A DNA stretch of 62,545 bases from an uncultured Acidobacteriia bacterium (GTDB lineage Bacteria > Acidobacteriota > Terriglobia > Bryobacterales > Bryobacteraceae): the NCBI GenBank assembly GCA_903923395.1, contig CAIXXM010000086.1, forward strand, positions 1-62,545, read 5' to 3'. The notes under the pieces were generated by a model. The model did not search any database. It worked only from the letters and a program-made list of their open reading frames with translations, and had not been told where the DNA came from. The position numbers were made by a program, and so were the translations under genes. Positions within the stretch are counted from its first letter, which is position 1, and each line of letters begins with the position of its first letter. Below are positions 1 through 8,876 of the stretch, in pieces.

Positions 1-800
1 GGGGCTTGGTTAAACCAGAGAAACTCATTGCTCAACGCCGGACCCAGATTGCGCGCGGCTTTCGGGTTCGCGGCTTTCACGCGGTCAAAGGCTTCGGGCT
101 CCAGGTTGCTCATGATCTGGAGTTCGCCCTTCAAGAAACGGGAAATCTCAATCTCCCGGTTTTGCTGGATATCAATCCGGATGGAATCGAGTTTCGCGGG
201 AAACGGGAAGTTCGGGTTCTTTGCCAGCTTCACGTAGGAAGCCGGCTTGTACTCCACCACGGAAAATGGTCCGGCGGCGGCGGAAAACTGCTGCCCCGTC
301 TTGGCGGGGATAATGGCCAGGCCGTCAAAAACACGGTCCAGGGAAGGCTTCGCCGTGTCATAGCGAAGCGTGATGTCGCGGTCACCGGAGACAGTAATCT
401 TCGGCGCAGCCTTCTCCTGCCGCAGTTGGTCGCCCAGTTCCGAAGCCTGTTTGGGATCGAGCGCCACCAGCAAAGTCCGTTCCACATCCTTCGCGGTCAA
501 AGGAGTGCCGTCTGAGAACTTCAAACCGGCGCGCAGATGAAACTGGATACCCTTGCCGCCATCGGTCACCTTCCAGGTTTCAGCCAGCACGGGCTCCACG
601 GCATCCGTGGCGCGGTTCACGCGAATCAGCACGCCGGCCGTGAGGTAGCGGATGGTCTCGCCGTTTTCCTCCGTGGTGTGCAGCGGGTCAAAACCTTTGG
701 GGTCCCCGGCAATGCAGAAGCGGAGTTCTTTGGTGGCCGCACCCTGCAGCAGGCAAAGTGTGGTCAGGGTGAGGGCTGGAATGGTGGTGCGAAACTTCAT
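1..800 (-). CDS. ABC transporter substrate-binding protein, peptide/nickel type (partial)
   Basis: Solute-binding protein of a peptide-type (SBP_bac_5, DppA/OppA family) ABC importer, expected in the periplasm. The first 266 residues are visible and the C-terminal half is cut off by the window edge. It opens with a short hydrophobic signal-like segment. Family features follow: FCIAGDPKGFDPLHTTEENG near the mature start, then a LRAGLKFSDGTPLTAKDVER stretch typical of this family. Its ATG lies inside the TGA of the upstream permease (ATGA overlap), so translation is probably coupled. With the two permeases upstream it makes an importer lacking ATPase genes within the visible operon. The ligand is not deducible. 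Confidence 0.88.
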   Translation of the reverse strand, partial: MKFRTTIPALTLTTLCLLQGAATKELRFCIAGDPKGFDPLHTTEENGETIRYLTAGVLIRVNRATDAVEPVLAETWKVTDGGKGIQFHLRAGLKFSDGTPLTAKDVERTLLVALDPKQASELGDQLRQEKAAPKITVSGDRDITLRYDTAKPSLDRVFDGLAIIPAKTGQQFSAAAGPFSVVEYKPASYVKLAKNPNFPFPAKLDSIRIDIQQNREIEISRFLKGELQIMSNLEPEAFDRVKAANPKAARNLGPALSNEFLWFNQA

Positions 801-1603
801 GAAATCCTCTGCGGGCGGTTGCCGAGAATCTCAAGACATACCATGACGGCAATCAGAAGACCAAGTGGTGCGAGTATGGCGGGGTTTGCCTGAATTCTGG
901 ACGGGTATTGGAGTTCCATCAGCATATTGCCCCAGGAGGGCAGCGGTTCCGCGACGCCCAGCCCCAGCAGGCCCAGGCTCGCTTCAGACAGGATATACGC
1001 CGGGATGAGCGTGCGGAACTGCGCCAGACATACCGCCCGGAGGTGCGGCCAGATCTGCCGCGTGAAGATCCTGACCGCGGGGATGCCGGAGGCCCGCGCC
1101 AGCAGCAGCCAGTCTGAATCCGCGATGTCACGCATGGTCCCGGCTAAGACGCGGCCGGGATACGCCCAGCCCGCCACCCCGATCAGAGCGAAGGTCAACA
1201 GGATGGAGGTTGCCGGGCTGGTATTCAACGGCAGCACGGCCCGCAGCAGGATGAACGGGAAGATCCACGGAATCGAAAGCGTGAGCGTCGTGAAGATGGA
1301 GAGCGGGAAGCGCAGCAGTTGGGACCGCAACGGCGCGAGGGTCGCAAGGAGCAGGCCCAGACAGATGGACGTCAGCGCGGCGGCTGGCGCAAGAACTGCG
1401 GAGATCGCCGTCGCATACAGCAGCCGTGAAAACCGGTCGCGGCCCAGTTCATCCGTGCCAAGAGGGAACTCGCGGCTGGGCGTGGTGCTGATGGATTCGC
1501 GGAATGGCTCGTCGTAGCGCTTGGGGGCCAGCCACGGCGCAGTGAGCGCGCACAGCAGTACGAGTGCCAGAACCAGCTGTGCAACGCGTGTAAGAGCCTT
1601 CAA
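797..1603 (-). CDS. ABC transporter permease, DppC-like
   Basis: Inner-membrane permease of the peptide/nickel importer family (BPD_transp_1), 268 residues. It has an N-terminal membrane segment, then a periplasmic stretch with the DppC-type phrase PLGTDELGRDRFSRLLYATA, then a five-helix permease core with an EAA-like loop (DWLLLARASGIPAVRIFTRQ). I place the start at a TTG that overlaps the stop of the upstream permease, because GGAGG lies just upstream and the protein then begins MKALTRVAQ. A longer frame reaching position 1717 would add a non-membrane, low-plausibility leader. The stop overlaps the start of the binding protein. Confidence 0.85.
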   Translation of the reverse strand: MKALTRVAQLVLALVLLCALTAPWLAPKRYDEPFRESISTTPSREFPLGTDELGRDRFSRLLYATAISAVLAPAAALTSICLGLLLATLAPLRSQLLRFPLSIFTTLTLSIPWIFPFILLRAVLPLNTSPATSILLTFALIGVAGWAYPGRVLAGTMRDIADSDWLLLARASGIPAVRIFTRQIWPHLRAVCLAQFRTLIPAYILSEASLGLLGLGVAEPLPSWGNMLMELQYPSRIQANPAILAPLGLLIAVMVCLEILGNRPQRIS

Positions 1604-2463
1604 GCATCCTCCCGCGCCACAAGCTCGCCCGCCGTGTGGATTGTGGCGACGAACACCGTGACCACCAGCGCGATGGCACTCAACAGGGGCATGTCTCTGG
1701 AAAGGGCCGCCTTCCACGCCAACTGGCCGATGCCGGGATGATCACAGAGAGCCTCAATCGGCACGGCGAAGCCAAAGGCGATCACGCTGGCGATGCCGAA
1801 GAGGCTCGCCAGTTGCCCGGAGGCCAGTTGCAGGAAATAGTGAACGCCCAGCGTCCCCCGGCGCAGACCTCGGGCCCGGGCCGCAATCAGCAGATCGGAC
1901 TGGGAAAGACTCTCCAGCAACACACGCAGCGTGCCATAGAGCCGGGGCACCAGCATGATGCCAACCGCCACGGTCAGAGGAGCGTCGGCGTAGTAGAAGA
2001 GCAGAGCGAAGACGGAGGGTGGAACCGCCAGCAGCACGCCGGTGATGGTGGCAGCGCCCGCCCCCCACAAAGGCCGCCGGAAATGGACCGTGAGCGCAGC
2101 CAGACTGAACGCCCATAGCCAACCGGCGGAGGTGCCCAGCAGGACAAGCCGCACGGTCGCCGGAGCACGGTCCGCCAGCAGATCGCCAATGGGCTGCTGA
2201 AAGCTTTGCGAAGTTCCGAAGTCTCCCCGGAGCACCCCCCCGAGATAATGCACGTAGAAGCGCAGCGGGTTCGATTCCACCGCCTGCCGTTCGTGGATCG
2301 CACGCACGGTCTCCGCGCTGAGTCTTGGATCCAGGTCTGTGGAATCCACACCATAGCCTGGCGAGTAGCGAACCATGAGGGCGGAAACCAGCCCACTGAG
2401 AGCCGTCACGGTCAGCACCGTCAGCAGCGCCAGCCAAATCCGCCTCGGACCCCCCGCAATCAT
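1600..2463 (-). CDS. ABC transporter permease, DppB-like
   Basis: First permease of the peptide-type importer, 287 residues. It has an N-terminal transmembrane helix, then the region ESNPLRFYVHYLGGVLRGDF that precedes the permease core in DppB/OppB proteins, then multiple hydrophobic segments and an EAA-type loop (DLLIAARARGLRRGTLGVHY). It starts within the stop codon of the HD-GYP/GGDEF gene (ATGA overlap) and ends overlapping the next permease. All four minus-strand genes from 4895 downward therefore look like one translationally coupled operon. Confidence 0.88.
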   Translation of the reverse strand: MIAGGPRRIWLALLTVLTVTALSGLVSALMVRYSPGYGVDSTDLDPRLSAETVRAIHERQAVESNPLRFYVHYLGGVLRGDFGTSQSFQQPIGDLLADRAPATVRLVLLGTSAGWLWAFSLAALTVHFRRPLWGAGAATITGVLLAVPPSVFALLFYYADAPLTVAVGIMLVPRLYGTLRVLLESLSQSDLLIAARARGLRRGTLGVHYFLQLASGQLASLFGIASVIAFGFAVPIEALCDHPGIGQLAWKAALSRDMPLLSAIALVVTVFVATIHTAGELVAREDA

Positions 2464-4895
2464 TGGGTGATAACAGCGACAGGCTCGGCAGGCAACATCG
2501 GAATACGGTCCTTCTTCCGCAGGTGCTTGCTCTTGTACATCCGCCGGTCCGCTTCCGCCAGCAGTTCCTCGGCATCGGAGCCATCTTCCGGATACGTGGC
2601 CACGCCAACGCTCATGGAAAGATAACTCGCTTCAGGCGTGGTGGTGCCGGCCGCCAGAGTGATTTCACGCAGCTTGGCAATCTTGCCTGAAAGATCTTCC
2701 GGCACGAAGCCCGGCAGCAGGAAGACAAACTCATCGCCCCCCATCCGCGCCACATATTCCGAAGGACCGCAGCCATCACGGAAGCCATCCGCGACCAAAC
2801 GCAGTACTTTGTTGCCGGCCAGATGGCCAAAGCGGTCATTGATCTGCTTGAAGCCATCCAGGTCACAGACGATGACGGCGAGGTTGGTACGGGCCCGCTG
2901 GGCGCGTGTCAGTTCGGTATCGAGGGACAGCCAGAGACTGCGCGCATTGGGCAGATTCGTCAGGTAGTCCGTGGTGATGGAGGTTTCGAGCAAACGGTGC
3001 GTCAGAGCATTCTCAATCGCCAGTGCGACCTTCGAACTGATGGCCAGCAGGATACGCAGATTTTCCTTGCTGAAAGCATCGCGCTCCGTCCGGTAGAGTG
3101 CCAGCACGCCGAGGCAGCCATTGATGCCGTTGAGCGGCACCGCGAGCGCTGAACGCAGGGTGCTGTACTTCGTCGGGTCATTCATGTACCCGGCTTCCAC
3201 GGAGGGATTGCCGTTGAGAATCGGTTTATTGTTCTCCGCGACCCAGCCGGAAAGCCCCTGTCCCAGCGGAATTTCCAGTGAAGTAAACAGCCGCAGGTTC
3301 TCCCCGCTGACATATTCAGGGATCAGCCGTTCATCCCGGCGGATGTAAGCCGCGATGGTTTCATACGGGATGAGCCGCTTCAACCGGACACCGACGAACG
3401 CGAGCGCCTCCTGCAGGCTGAGCGAATTGCCCAGATCCTGGGTCAACTCGTAGAGCATCTGCGCTTCCTGCGTTGCGGCGGCAATCGACGAAAGAGGATC
3501 ACCCGTCGTGGTGGAAGCCGCATTTTCCTCAGCCGGTTCCGCCGATTCCGCGAAGCCCGTTGCCGGAGCCAGACCGCGGGCGATCTTGATGTCCATTGAG
3601 AGCTTCATCTTCTCGCCGCCACCACCCACCGCCATCTTTTCCAGCTCAATGTAGCGGCGCTTCATGATGTCGACAATTGCGGGGTCGAAGCTCTTGCCGG
3701 ATTCCGAACAGACAATATCCATCGCCTGATCGAGCGGCATGGCGCGGCGATACTGCCGGTCTGAGGCGAGCGCATCGAGACAGTCCACGATGGAGAGAAT
3801 CCGTGCTCCAACCGGGATATCCTCTCCTGCCAGTCCGAAGGGATACCCTGAACCATCCCACTTTTCGTGGTGCGCGCGGACGATGGGAACCACCGGATAA
3901 GGGAACTTGACCTGTTCCAGAATTTCCGCTCCAACCACCGGGTGGATCTTCATCTTCTCGAATTCTTCCGGCGTCAGTTTGCCGGGCTTCGAGATGATAT
4001 GTTCCGGCACCGCCAGTTTGCCGATGTCATGCAGCAGCGCCGCCGCCTGCAGCGCATCCAGTTCATCCTGCTTCAGGCCCAGTTCCTTGCCGATTTCAAC
4101 CGCGTAGATACGGACGCGCTGCAGGTGGTCATGCGTCGTTGTGTCCTTCGCTTCAATGGCGAGCGCCAGGGCTTCGATGGTCCGCAAATGAAGACCGGCA
4201 ATATCTTCCACATGCTTTTTGTCCTTCTCAATGCGGTCGAGATACATGCGGTACGCGCGGTAGATGAAGTAGACCAGAGGAAAGAGGACCAGCGCGGCGT
4301 GCCAGGTTTGCTGCTTGCTGAGAACAATGATCAGCCAGGCCACCGAAGCGGCCGTCAGGTGATACGGAAGCACCCAGAAGTAGGTATCGAACCACGTCTT
4401 GTAGATCGCCTTGCGCTCCGTGAGCGCAATCACGCCAGCCACCAGCACCGTGTTGACCACGAAATACATGCAGCAGGCCAGGCCAATCAGCAGCGGATGG
4501 GTGTCACCCAGAATCTGGTTGAGTCTGCCGTGGAAGACCCAGTGCGCCGCCATTACAGCGAGGGCGATGGAACAGGTGCTGAAGCCAATCTGAATCAGCT
4601 TTGGCCGGACCTTCGGGCGCCACAAGCACTGGATAATTGTGCCAGCCACCGCCAGGACGATCGACTCCGGCAGGCTGAACTGAACAATTCCGACCAGGAT
4701 GAACAGGAAATTTACGGAGAGCGTCGCCGTAACCATCGGCAAACGGACTTTCAGGCCCGAGGTCAGAGCAGTGACAAAGAAGTAGCACCAGAATTGCAAA
4801 GACGCCGCCGACGAGAAATGGAGCATTTCCGCCGCGAATCCGAGCATTCCAGCGAGAAGAATCAGCGCGATATATAGCTTTGCCCTAAGTGGCAT
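2460..4895 (-). CDS. Membrane HD-GYP / GAF / GGDEF dual c-di-GMP protein
   Basis: An 811-residue signalling protein. Residues 1-220 form a polytopic membrane sensor. An HD-GYP phosphodiesterase domain follows, with HD at 289-290, HH at 342-343 and GYP at 350-352. A linker and a GAF domain occupy roughly 470-635. The C-terminal diguanylate cyclase domain keeps an intact GGDEF at 719-723. The residues at the usual RxxD inhibitory site just before GGDEF are GPSE, so product inhibition at that site is probably absent. Both opposing c-di-GMP activities appear chemically possible. Its stop overlaps the start of a peptide-importer permease, an unusual partner. The activators and PilZ protein read divergently on the other side. 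No strong ribosome site is visible at the start. Confidence 0.9.
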   Translation of the reverse strand: MPLRAKLYIALILLAGMLGFAAEMLHFSSAASLQFWCYFFVTALTSGLKVRLPMVTATLSVNFLFILVGIVQFSLPESIVLAVAGTIIQCLWRPKVRPKLIQIGFSTCSIALAVMAAHWVFHGRLNQILGDTHPLLIGLACCMYFVVNTVLVAGVIALTERKAIYKTWFDTYFWVLPYHLTAASVAWLIIVLSKQQTWHAALVLFPLVYFIYRAYRMYLDRIEKDKKHVEDIAGLHLRTIEALALAIEAKDTTTHDHLQRVRIYAVEIGKELGLKQDELDALQAAALLHDIGKLAVPEHIISKPGKLTPEEFEKMKIHPVVGAEILEQVKFPYPVVPIVRAHHEKWDGSGYPFGLAGEDIPVGARILSIVDCLDALASDRQYRRAMPLDQAMDIVCSESGKSFDPAIVDIMKRRYIELEKMAVGGGGEKMKLSMDIKIARGLAPATGFAESAEPAEENAASTTTGDPLSSIAAATQEAQMLYELTQDLGNSLSLQEALAFVGVRLKRLIPYETIAAYIRRDERLIPEYVSGENLRLFTSLEIPLGQGLSGWVAENNKPILNGNPSVEAGYMNDPTKYSTLRSALAVPLNGINGCLGVLALYRTERDAFSKENLRILLAISSKVALAIENALTHRLLETSITTDYLTNLPNARSLWLSLDTELTRAQRARTNLAVIVCDLDGFKQINDRFGHLAGNKVLRLVADGFRDGCGPSEYVARMGGDEFVFLLPGFVPEDLSGKIAKLREITLAAGTTTPEASYLSMSVGVATYPEDGSDAEELLAEADRRMYKSKHLRKKDRIPMLPAEPVAVITQ

Positions 4896-5106
4896 TTGAC
4901 ACTGCTGTTGTCATCTATAGCACGATGCCGGGCAACTCTGGTAGCCCGGAAAAGTCTTCCGCCCGGATTGAGAGGTTTACTCAGTACAGTTGTTCTGCCA
5001 AAATGGCACAGAAGCGTTGGTCCCCCGCTGACAGATAGACGTGGATCAACCAGTTTTTGAATTGGCATCGGCGATATTTCTTTGAGAATAAAGGGCACAA
5101 GCACGC
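4896..5106. promoter_or_regulatory. Divergent control region with two small hairpins
   Basis: This 211-bp gap separates the start of the HD-GYP/GGDEF operon (leftward) from the sigma-54 activator (rightward). Two inverted repeats are visible. One has 6-bp arms CCGGGC/GCCCGG at 4928-4933 and 4944-4949. The other is TGCCA-AAA-TGGCA at 4996-5008. Neither is followed by a T-tract. I found no convincing -24/-12 sigma-54 promoter and no match to the conserved core of a c-di-GMP riboswitch. The function is therefore only inferred from position. Confidence 0.4.
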
Positions 5107-6144
5107 ATGAGCAGCGAACGCGACACGAGTGACGAATTGGCGCGCCTGGGTGTCAAACCACCCGCGAAGGCCTTCTCCGTCATGTCTGACCCCGCCCCAA
5201 AGCTGGAACACTTTCAAGGCGTGACCGCCGTTGTGGCGTCGCAGGTGATGCGCAACATCATGACCGTGGCTGCCCGCGTTGGCCGCACCAATTCGCCGGT
5301 TCTGATCACCGGCGAGAGCGGCACTGGAAAAGAGATCATCGCGCGGGCCATCCACCAGAATTCGCCGCGTGCCTCACGCCCGCTGATCGATGTGAACTGC
5401 GCCGCACTGCCGGAACACCTGGTGGAGAGCGAATTATTCGGCTATGAAAAAGGTGCGTTCAGCGGCGCGGAGAGCATGAAGCCCGGGCTCTTTGAAGCTG
5501 CCAACGGCGGCACACTGTTCCTGGATGAAATCGGCGAAATTGAAGCTCACGTTCAAGCGAAGCTGCTCCGCGTGCTCGATGGCCAGCCGCACTTCCGCCT
5601 GGGCGGCACGCGCAGAATCACAGTGGATGTGCGGATCGTGGCGGCAACCAACCTGAACCTGGAGGAAGCGACCAGCACCGGACGCTTCCGTACCGATCTT
5701 TACCACCGCCTGGACGCCTTCCACATTCACGTCCCGCCACTCCGTGAGCGCACGGACGACATTGTGCCTCTGGCTGAGTTCTTCCTCCGCGATACCGGGC
5801 TTTCGCTGAGCCATGCCGCCAGGACACGCCTCTTGAAATATTCCTGGCCCGGCAACATCCGTGAACTCCGCAACGCTCTGAACAAGGCATCTGTGTATTG
5901 CACGGGGGCCGAGATTCAACCTGAGGATCTCCCGATCGATATCCACGCGGGGAAAGTGCCTGCGGCTGACGGCTTCTCGCTTGACGGCATGGAGCAGAAG
6001 ACGATCCTCAAGGTGCTGAAAGAAACCGGCGGCCACCAGCAAAAAGCCGCTGATCTGCTGGGCATCTCCAGACGCACTTTGATTCGTAAACTCAAGCTCT
6101 ACAGAACAGTGCCACAAACCACGCGCTCCGAGCCGGCAGCCTGA
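5107..6144 (+). CDS. Sigma-54-dependent activator without receiver domain
   Basis: Bacterial enhancer-binding protein of 345 residues. The AAA+ domain has Walker A GESGTGKE at 69-76 and a Walker B around GGTLFLDEIGE. A Fis-type helix-turn-helix ends the protein (KAADLLGISRRTLIRKL). The sigma-54 contact loop reads GAFSGA at 116-121 instead of GAFTGA, a conservative Thr-to-Ser change at the residue that touches sigma-54. There is no N-terminal phosphoacceptor domain, only about 35 residues, so activity must be set another way. It is followed after 4 bp by an AAA ATPase and then a PilZ gene, which suggests one transcription unit. Confidence 0.9.
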   Translation: MSSERDTSDELARLGVKPPAKAFSVMSDPAPKLEHFQGVTAVVASQVMRNIMTVAARVGRTNSPVLITGESGTGKEIIARAIHQNSPRASRPLIDVNCAALPEHLVESELFGYEKGAFSGAESMKPGLFEAANGGTLFLDEIGEIEAHVQAKLLRVLDGQPHFRLGGTRRITVDVRIVAATNLNLEEATSTGRFRTDLYHRLDAFHIHVPPLRERTDDIVPLAEFFLRDTGLSLSHAARTRLLKYSWPGNIRELRNALNKASVYCTGAEIQPEDLPIDIHAGKVPAADGFSLDGMEQKTILKVLKETGGHQQKAADLLGISRRTLIRKLKLYRTVPQTTRSEPAA

Positions 6145-6148
6145 CACG

Positions 6149-7399
6149 ATGAAGCATTTTACGAACCTGAAGCCTCCCGCTGCCATTCCGCCCGTCCCCC
6201 AGCGCCTCGAAGACCTGGACGTGCCGGAGTATTTGGTGCTTGATCTCGCCGTCCGCCATGTCCACATGCGCGGGACGGTGACCATTCACATGCTGGCCGA
6301 ACTGCTCAAACTGCCCCCGGAACTGGCCGAAAATATCTTCCGCCGGTTGAATGAGCAGCAGTTGCTGGAAGTGCGGCGCATGACCGGCGACGACTACATC
6401 TTCTCCCTGAGCCCCACCGGACGGCGCCTGGCTTCCGAGCGCGCGGCGGTAACCCGCTACGTTGGTCCGATCCCCGTCTCCCTGGCCCGTTACACCGCCA
6501 CCATCCGCGCACAAGCCGCCAACGTGGAAGTTACCAGAGAATCCCTGCAGCGCTCCTTCTCTGACATCGTAGTCACGGATGCCATCCTGGACGATCTTGG
6601 ACCGGCCCTGATCTCGCAGCGTTCGATATTTCTCTATGGCCCCAGCGGAACCGGCAAGACCACAATCTCCGAACGGCTGATGCGCGTCTTCGAAGACGCC
6701 GTCGCGGTGCCGTATGCCGTGGAAGTCGATGGCCAGATCGTGACCGTGGCAGACCCCTCCGTGCATGAAAAGGTCCAACTGGACGGCGTGCATGCCGATC
6801 CACGTTGGATGCTTTGCCGACGCCCGTTTCTCGCGGTGGGCGGGGAATTGATCACCACCATGCTCGACCTGACCCGTGACGAGGCCGCGGGCACCTTTGT
6901 GGCACCGCTCCAGATGAAGGCCAACAACGGCATCCTGCTGATTGACGATTTCGGAAGGCAGATGATGTCGCCGCGCGATCTGCTCAACCGCTGGATTGTG
7001 CCCCTCGACCGCCGCGTGGACTTTCTCTCTCTCGGCAGCGGCGGCAAATTCGATATCCCGTTCGAGCTGCTGGTGGTCTTTTCCACCAACCTGGAACCGA
7101 ATGAACTCGCCGATGAAGCCTTTCTGCGGCGCATTCCGAACAAGATCCTGATTGGTTCCATTGAGCCGGAGGCCTTTGACCGGATCTTCGAAATCGCCGC
7201 CCGCGGGCTGGGCCTGCGTCTGGAACCCGCCGAAGTGCCGCTCATGCGGGAACTCTGCCTGGCGCACAGTCCGGACCTGCGCCCGTGCTATCCGCGGGAC
7301 ATCTGCCAGATCGTGAAATCCATTTGCCAGTACGAACGGCGCGGCCCCGAAATCACCCGTGCTGCGCTGGAGCGTGCCGTTGCGACATACTTTGTATAG
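6149..7399 (+). CDS. AAA family ATPase with N-terminal winged-helix-like region
   Basis: A 416-residue predicted cytoplasmic ATPase. Residues about 30-95 look like a winged helix (TIHMLAELLKLPPELAENIF followed by a beta-hairpin-like stretch). The ATPase domain begins near residue 150, with Walker A GPSGTGKT at 164-171 and an ILLIDDF Walker B. A late NKILIGSIEPEAFDRIFE stretch resembles the AAA lid. The family is usually annotated only as ATPase and I cannot name a substrate. It lies between a sigma-54 activator and a PilZ protein, with a 4-bp gap upstream and 6 bp downstream, so a role in the same response is likely. Confidence 0.8.
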   Translation: MKHFTNLKPPAAIPPVPQRLEDLDVPEYLVLDLAVRHVHMRGTVTIHMLAELLKLPPELAENIFRRLNEQQLLEVRRMTGDDYIFSLSPTGRRLASERAAVTRYVGPIPVSLARYTATIRAQAANVEVTRESLQRSFSDIVVTDAILDDLGPALISQRSIFLYGPSGTGKTTISERLMRVFEDAVAVPYAVEVDGQIVTVADPSVHEKVQLDGVHADPRWMLCRRPFLAVGGELITTMLDLTRDEAAGTFVAPLQMKANNGILLIDDFGRQMMSPRDLLNRWIVPLDRRVDFLSLGSGGKFDIPFELLVVFSTNLEPNELADEAFLRRIPNKILIGSIEPEAFDRIFEIAARGLGLRLEPAEVPLMRELCLAHSPDLRPCYPRDICQIVKSICQYERRGPEITRAALERAVATYFV

Positions 7400-7405
7400 A
7401 CAGTC

Positions 7406-7792
7406 GTGCCACGCCCAGAACCCAGATTCCGAGTTGATTTCCCTACCTACCTGAACTGGCAGGATAAAAAAGGGACTGTGCGCCGGGCCGGAGCCCGTTG
7501 CGTGGACCTTTCCGCCTCCGGTGCGAGAGTAGAAACGCGCGACCCGCTGGAGCTTCGGTCGATGGTGCTGATGACCTCGGATCAATTCGGCCGCATGGGC
7601 AACGCCACGGTCCGGTATTGCCGCAGGGAAGGCATGAAGTATGTGGTCGGGCTGCAGTTCAGCACTGCGTTTGGTCTCAGTGACCCGGTGCGGAAAGCGG
7701 CCCTCGACAAGGTTCTTCTCAAGACGGCAAAAACAGATGCCGAAGTACCATCCGGTGTAGAACCGGCAAATGAAGCAAACCAGCCCGAATGA
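7406..7792 (+). CDS. PilZ domain protein
   Basis: Small 128-residue predicted c-di-GMP receptor. Both ligand-binding signatures of PilZ are visible: RPEPR (RxxxR) at residues 3-7 and DLSASG (D/NxSxxG) near residue 35. The start is a GTG, which is needed to include the RxxxR motif. The C-terminal tail is acidic and probably disordered. It follows the ATPase by 6 bp and its 3' end overlaps the transporter gene by 23 bp. It is a plausible reader for the c-di-GMP made or destroyed by the divergent HD-GYP/GGDEF protein, which is inference from proximity. Confidence 0.85.
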   Translation: MPRPEPRFRVDFPTYLNWQDKKGTVRRAGARCVDLSASGARVETRDPLELRSMVLMTSDQFGRMGNATVRYCRREGMKYVVGLQFSTAFGLSDPVRKAALDKVLLKTAKTDAEVPSGVEPANEANQPE

Positions 7793-8858
7793 CCCCAGCC
7801 TCTCCGCACTGGCCCTGAGCTTTCTGCGCCTGGGGACGCTTGCCTTTGGGGGTCCTGTCGTCCATCTGGCCATGATGCGCCAGGAATTTATCCACCACCG
7901 GAAGTGGATCACCGAACAGCAATTTCTTGATCGTCTGGCGCTGGCAAATCTGATTCCCGGACCCAGTTCCACAGAAGTGGCGATTCACATCGGCTACCTG
8001 AAAGCCGGCTGGAAGGGACTGCTGCTGGCCGGCCTGTGCTTTATCTTCCCGGCATTTCTCAGCACTGCGCTGCTGGCGATGCTCTATGTGCAGTTCGGCA
8101 GTCTGCCGGAGACCACGAAGATACTCTCCGGAGTGACCCCGGTGGTTGTCGCGATCATTGCGCAAACGGTCTGGGGTATGGGACGAAGTTCGTTGAAGAG
8201 ACCCCTCGATTGGGCCATCGCCGTCTTTGCGCTGACGCTTTTCATTACAGGCCTGGGTCCGTTGCCTGTCCTGGCGCTCTGTGGGGGAATCTCTTTCGCG
8301 GCCGCGCGCCTGCCGTCCCCGCAGAAGTTATTTTCGGTCGCACCAGTGACCATCTTCCTGACTTTCGCGAAGATTGGCTCGCTGATCTTCGGCAGTGGCT
8401 ACGTCTTGCTGGCATTTCTGCAGGAAGACATGGTCACGCGGACGCACTGGTTGACATCGAAACAGCTGTTGGACGCCGTAGCGGTGGGCCAGATCACGCC
8501 CGGACCCGTCTTCAGCACGGCCACCTTTCTCGGCTATCTGCTGGGCGGCTGGCCCGGTGCCGTTGCCGCCACCGCGGGAATCTTCGCCCCCGCGTTCGTC
8601 TTCACCGGACTCAGCGGACTGCTGATGGACAAGCTGCGAAAGTCAGCCGCGGTCGCGCAGGTACTGGCCGGTGTGGGAGCAGGCTCTCTGGCGCTCATCG
8701 CTTACGCCGGAGTTTTCCTCGCGCGCGCCGCAGTGACCGGTTGGTTCACGGGCGGAATTTCCCTGGTTGCGGCGGTACTGCTGTTCCGCTGGCGCACCAA
8801 TACTGTCTGGCTGGTGTTGTTCGGAGCCGTAGCTGGCTTCCTCGCGACTCTGATTTAG
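7770..8858 (+). CDS. chrA: ChrA-type chromate/anion transporter
   Basis: Inner-membrane protein of 362 residues from the CHR family, the long two-domain form. The two homologous halves are visible through the repeated motifs FGGP...LIPGPSSTEVA in the first half and FGSGYVLLAFL...GQITPGPVFSTATFLGY in the second. Members export chromate or related oxyanions, but many ChrA homologues have no proven chromate role. The start overlaps the PilZ gene by 23 bp, so it may be co-translated. It converges on glgC with an 18-bp gap. Confidence 0.85.
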   Translation: MKQTSPNDPSLSALALSFLRLGTLAFGGPVVHLAMMRQEFIHHRKWITEQQFLDRLALANLIPGPSSTEVAIHIGYLKAGWKGLLLAGLCFIFPAFLSTALLAMLYVQFGSLPETTKILSGVTPVVVAIIAQTVWGMGRSSLKRPLDWAIAVFALTLFITGLGPLPVLALCGGISFAAARLPSPQKLFSVAPVTIFLTFAKIGSLIFGSGYVLLAFLQEDMVTRTHWLTSKQLLDAVAVGQITPGPVFSTATFLGYLLGGWPGAVAATAGIFAPAFVFTGLSGLLMDKLRKSAAVAQVLAGVGAGSLALIAYAGVFLARAAVTGWFTGGISLVAAVLLFRWRTNTVWLVLFGAVAGFLATLI

Positions 8859-8876
8859 GTGCTTGTTGAAACGCTC

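Noticed and set aside
4896-5106. c-di-GMP riboswitch or sigma-54 promoter near the HD-GYP gene
   Set aside because: No conserved riboswitch core seen, and TGGCAC near 5004 lacks a TTGC at the required -12 distance.
6092-7972. Long minus-strand frame of about 626 codons
   Set aside because: It lies opposite the activator end, the AAA gene and the PilZ gene, which have clear family motifs, and its own translation shows none.
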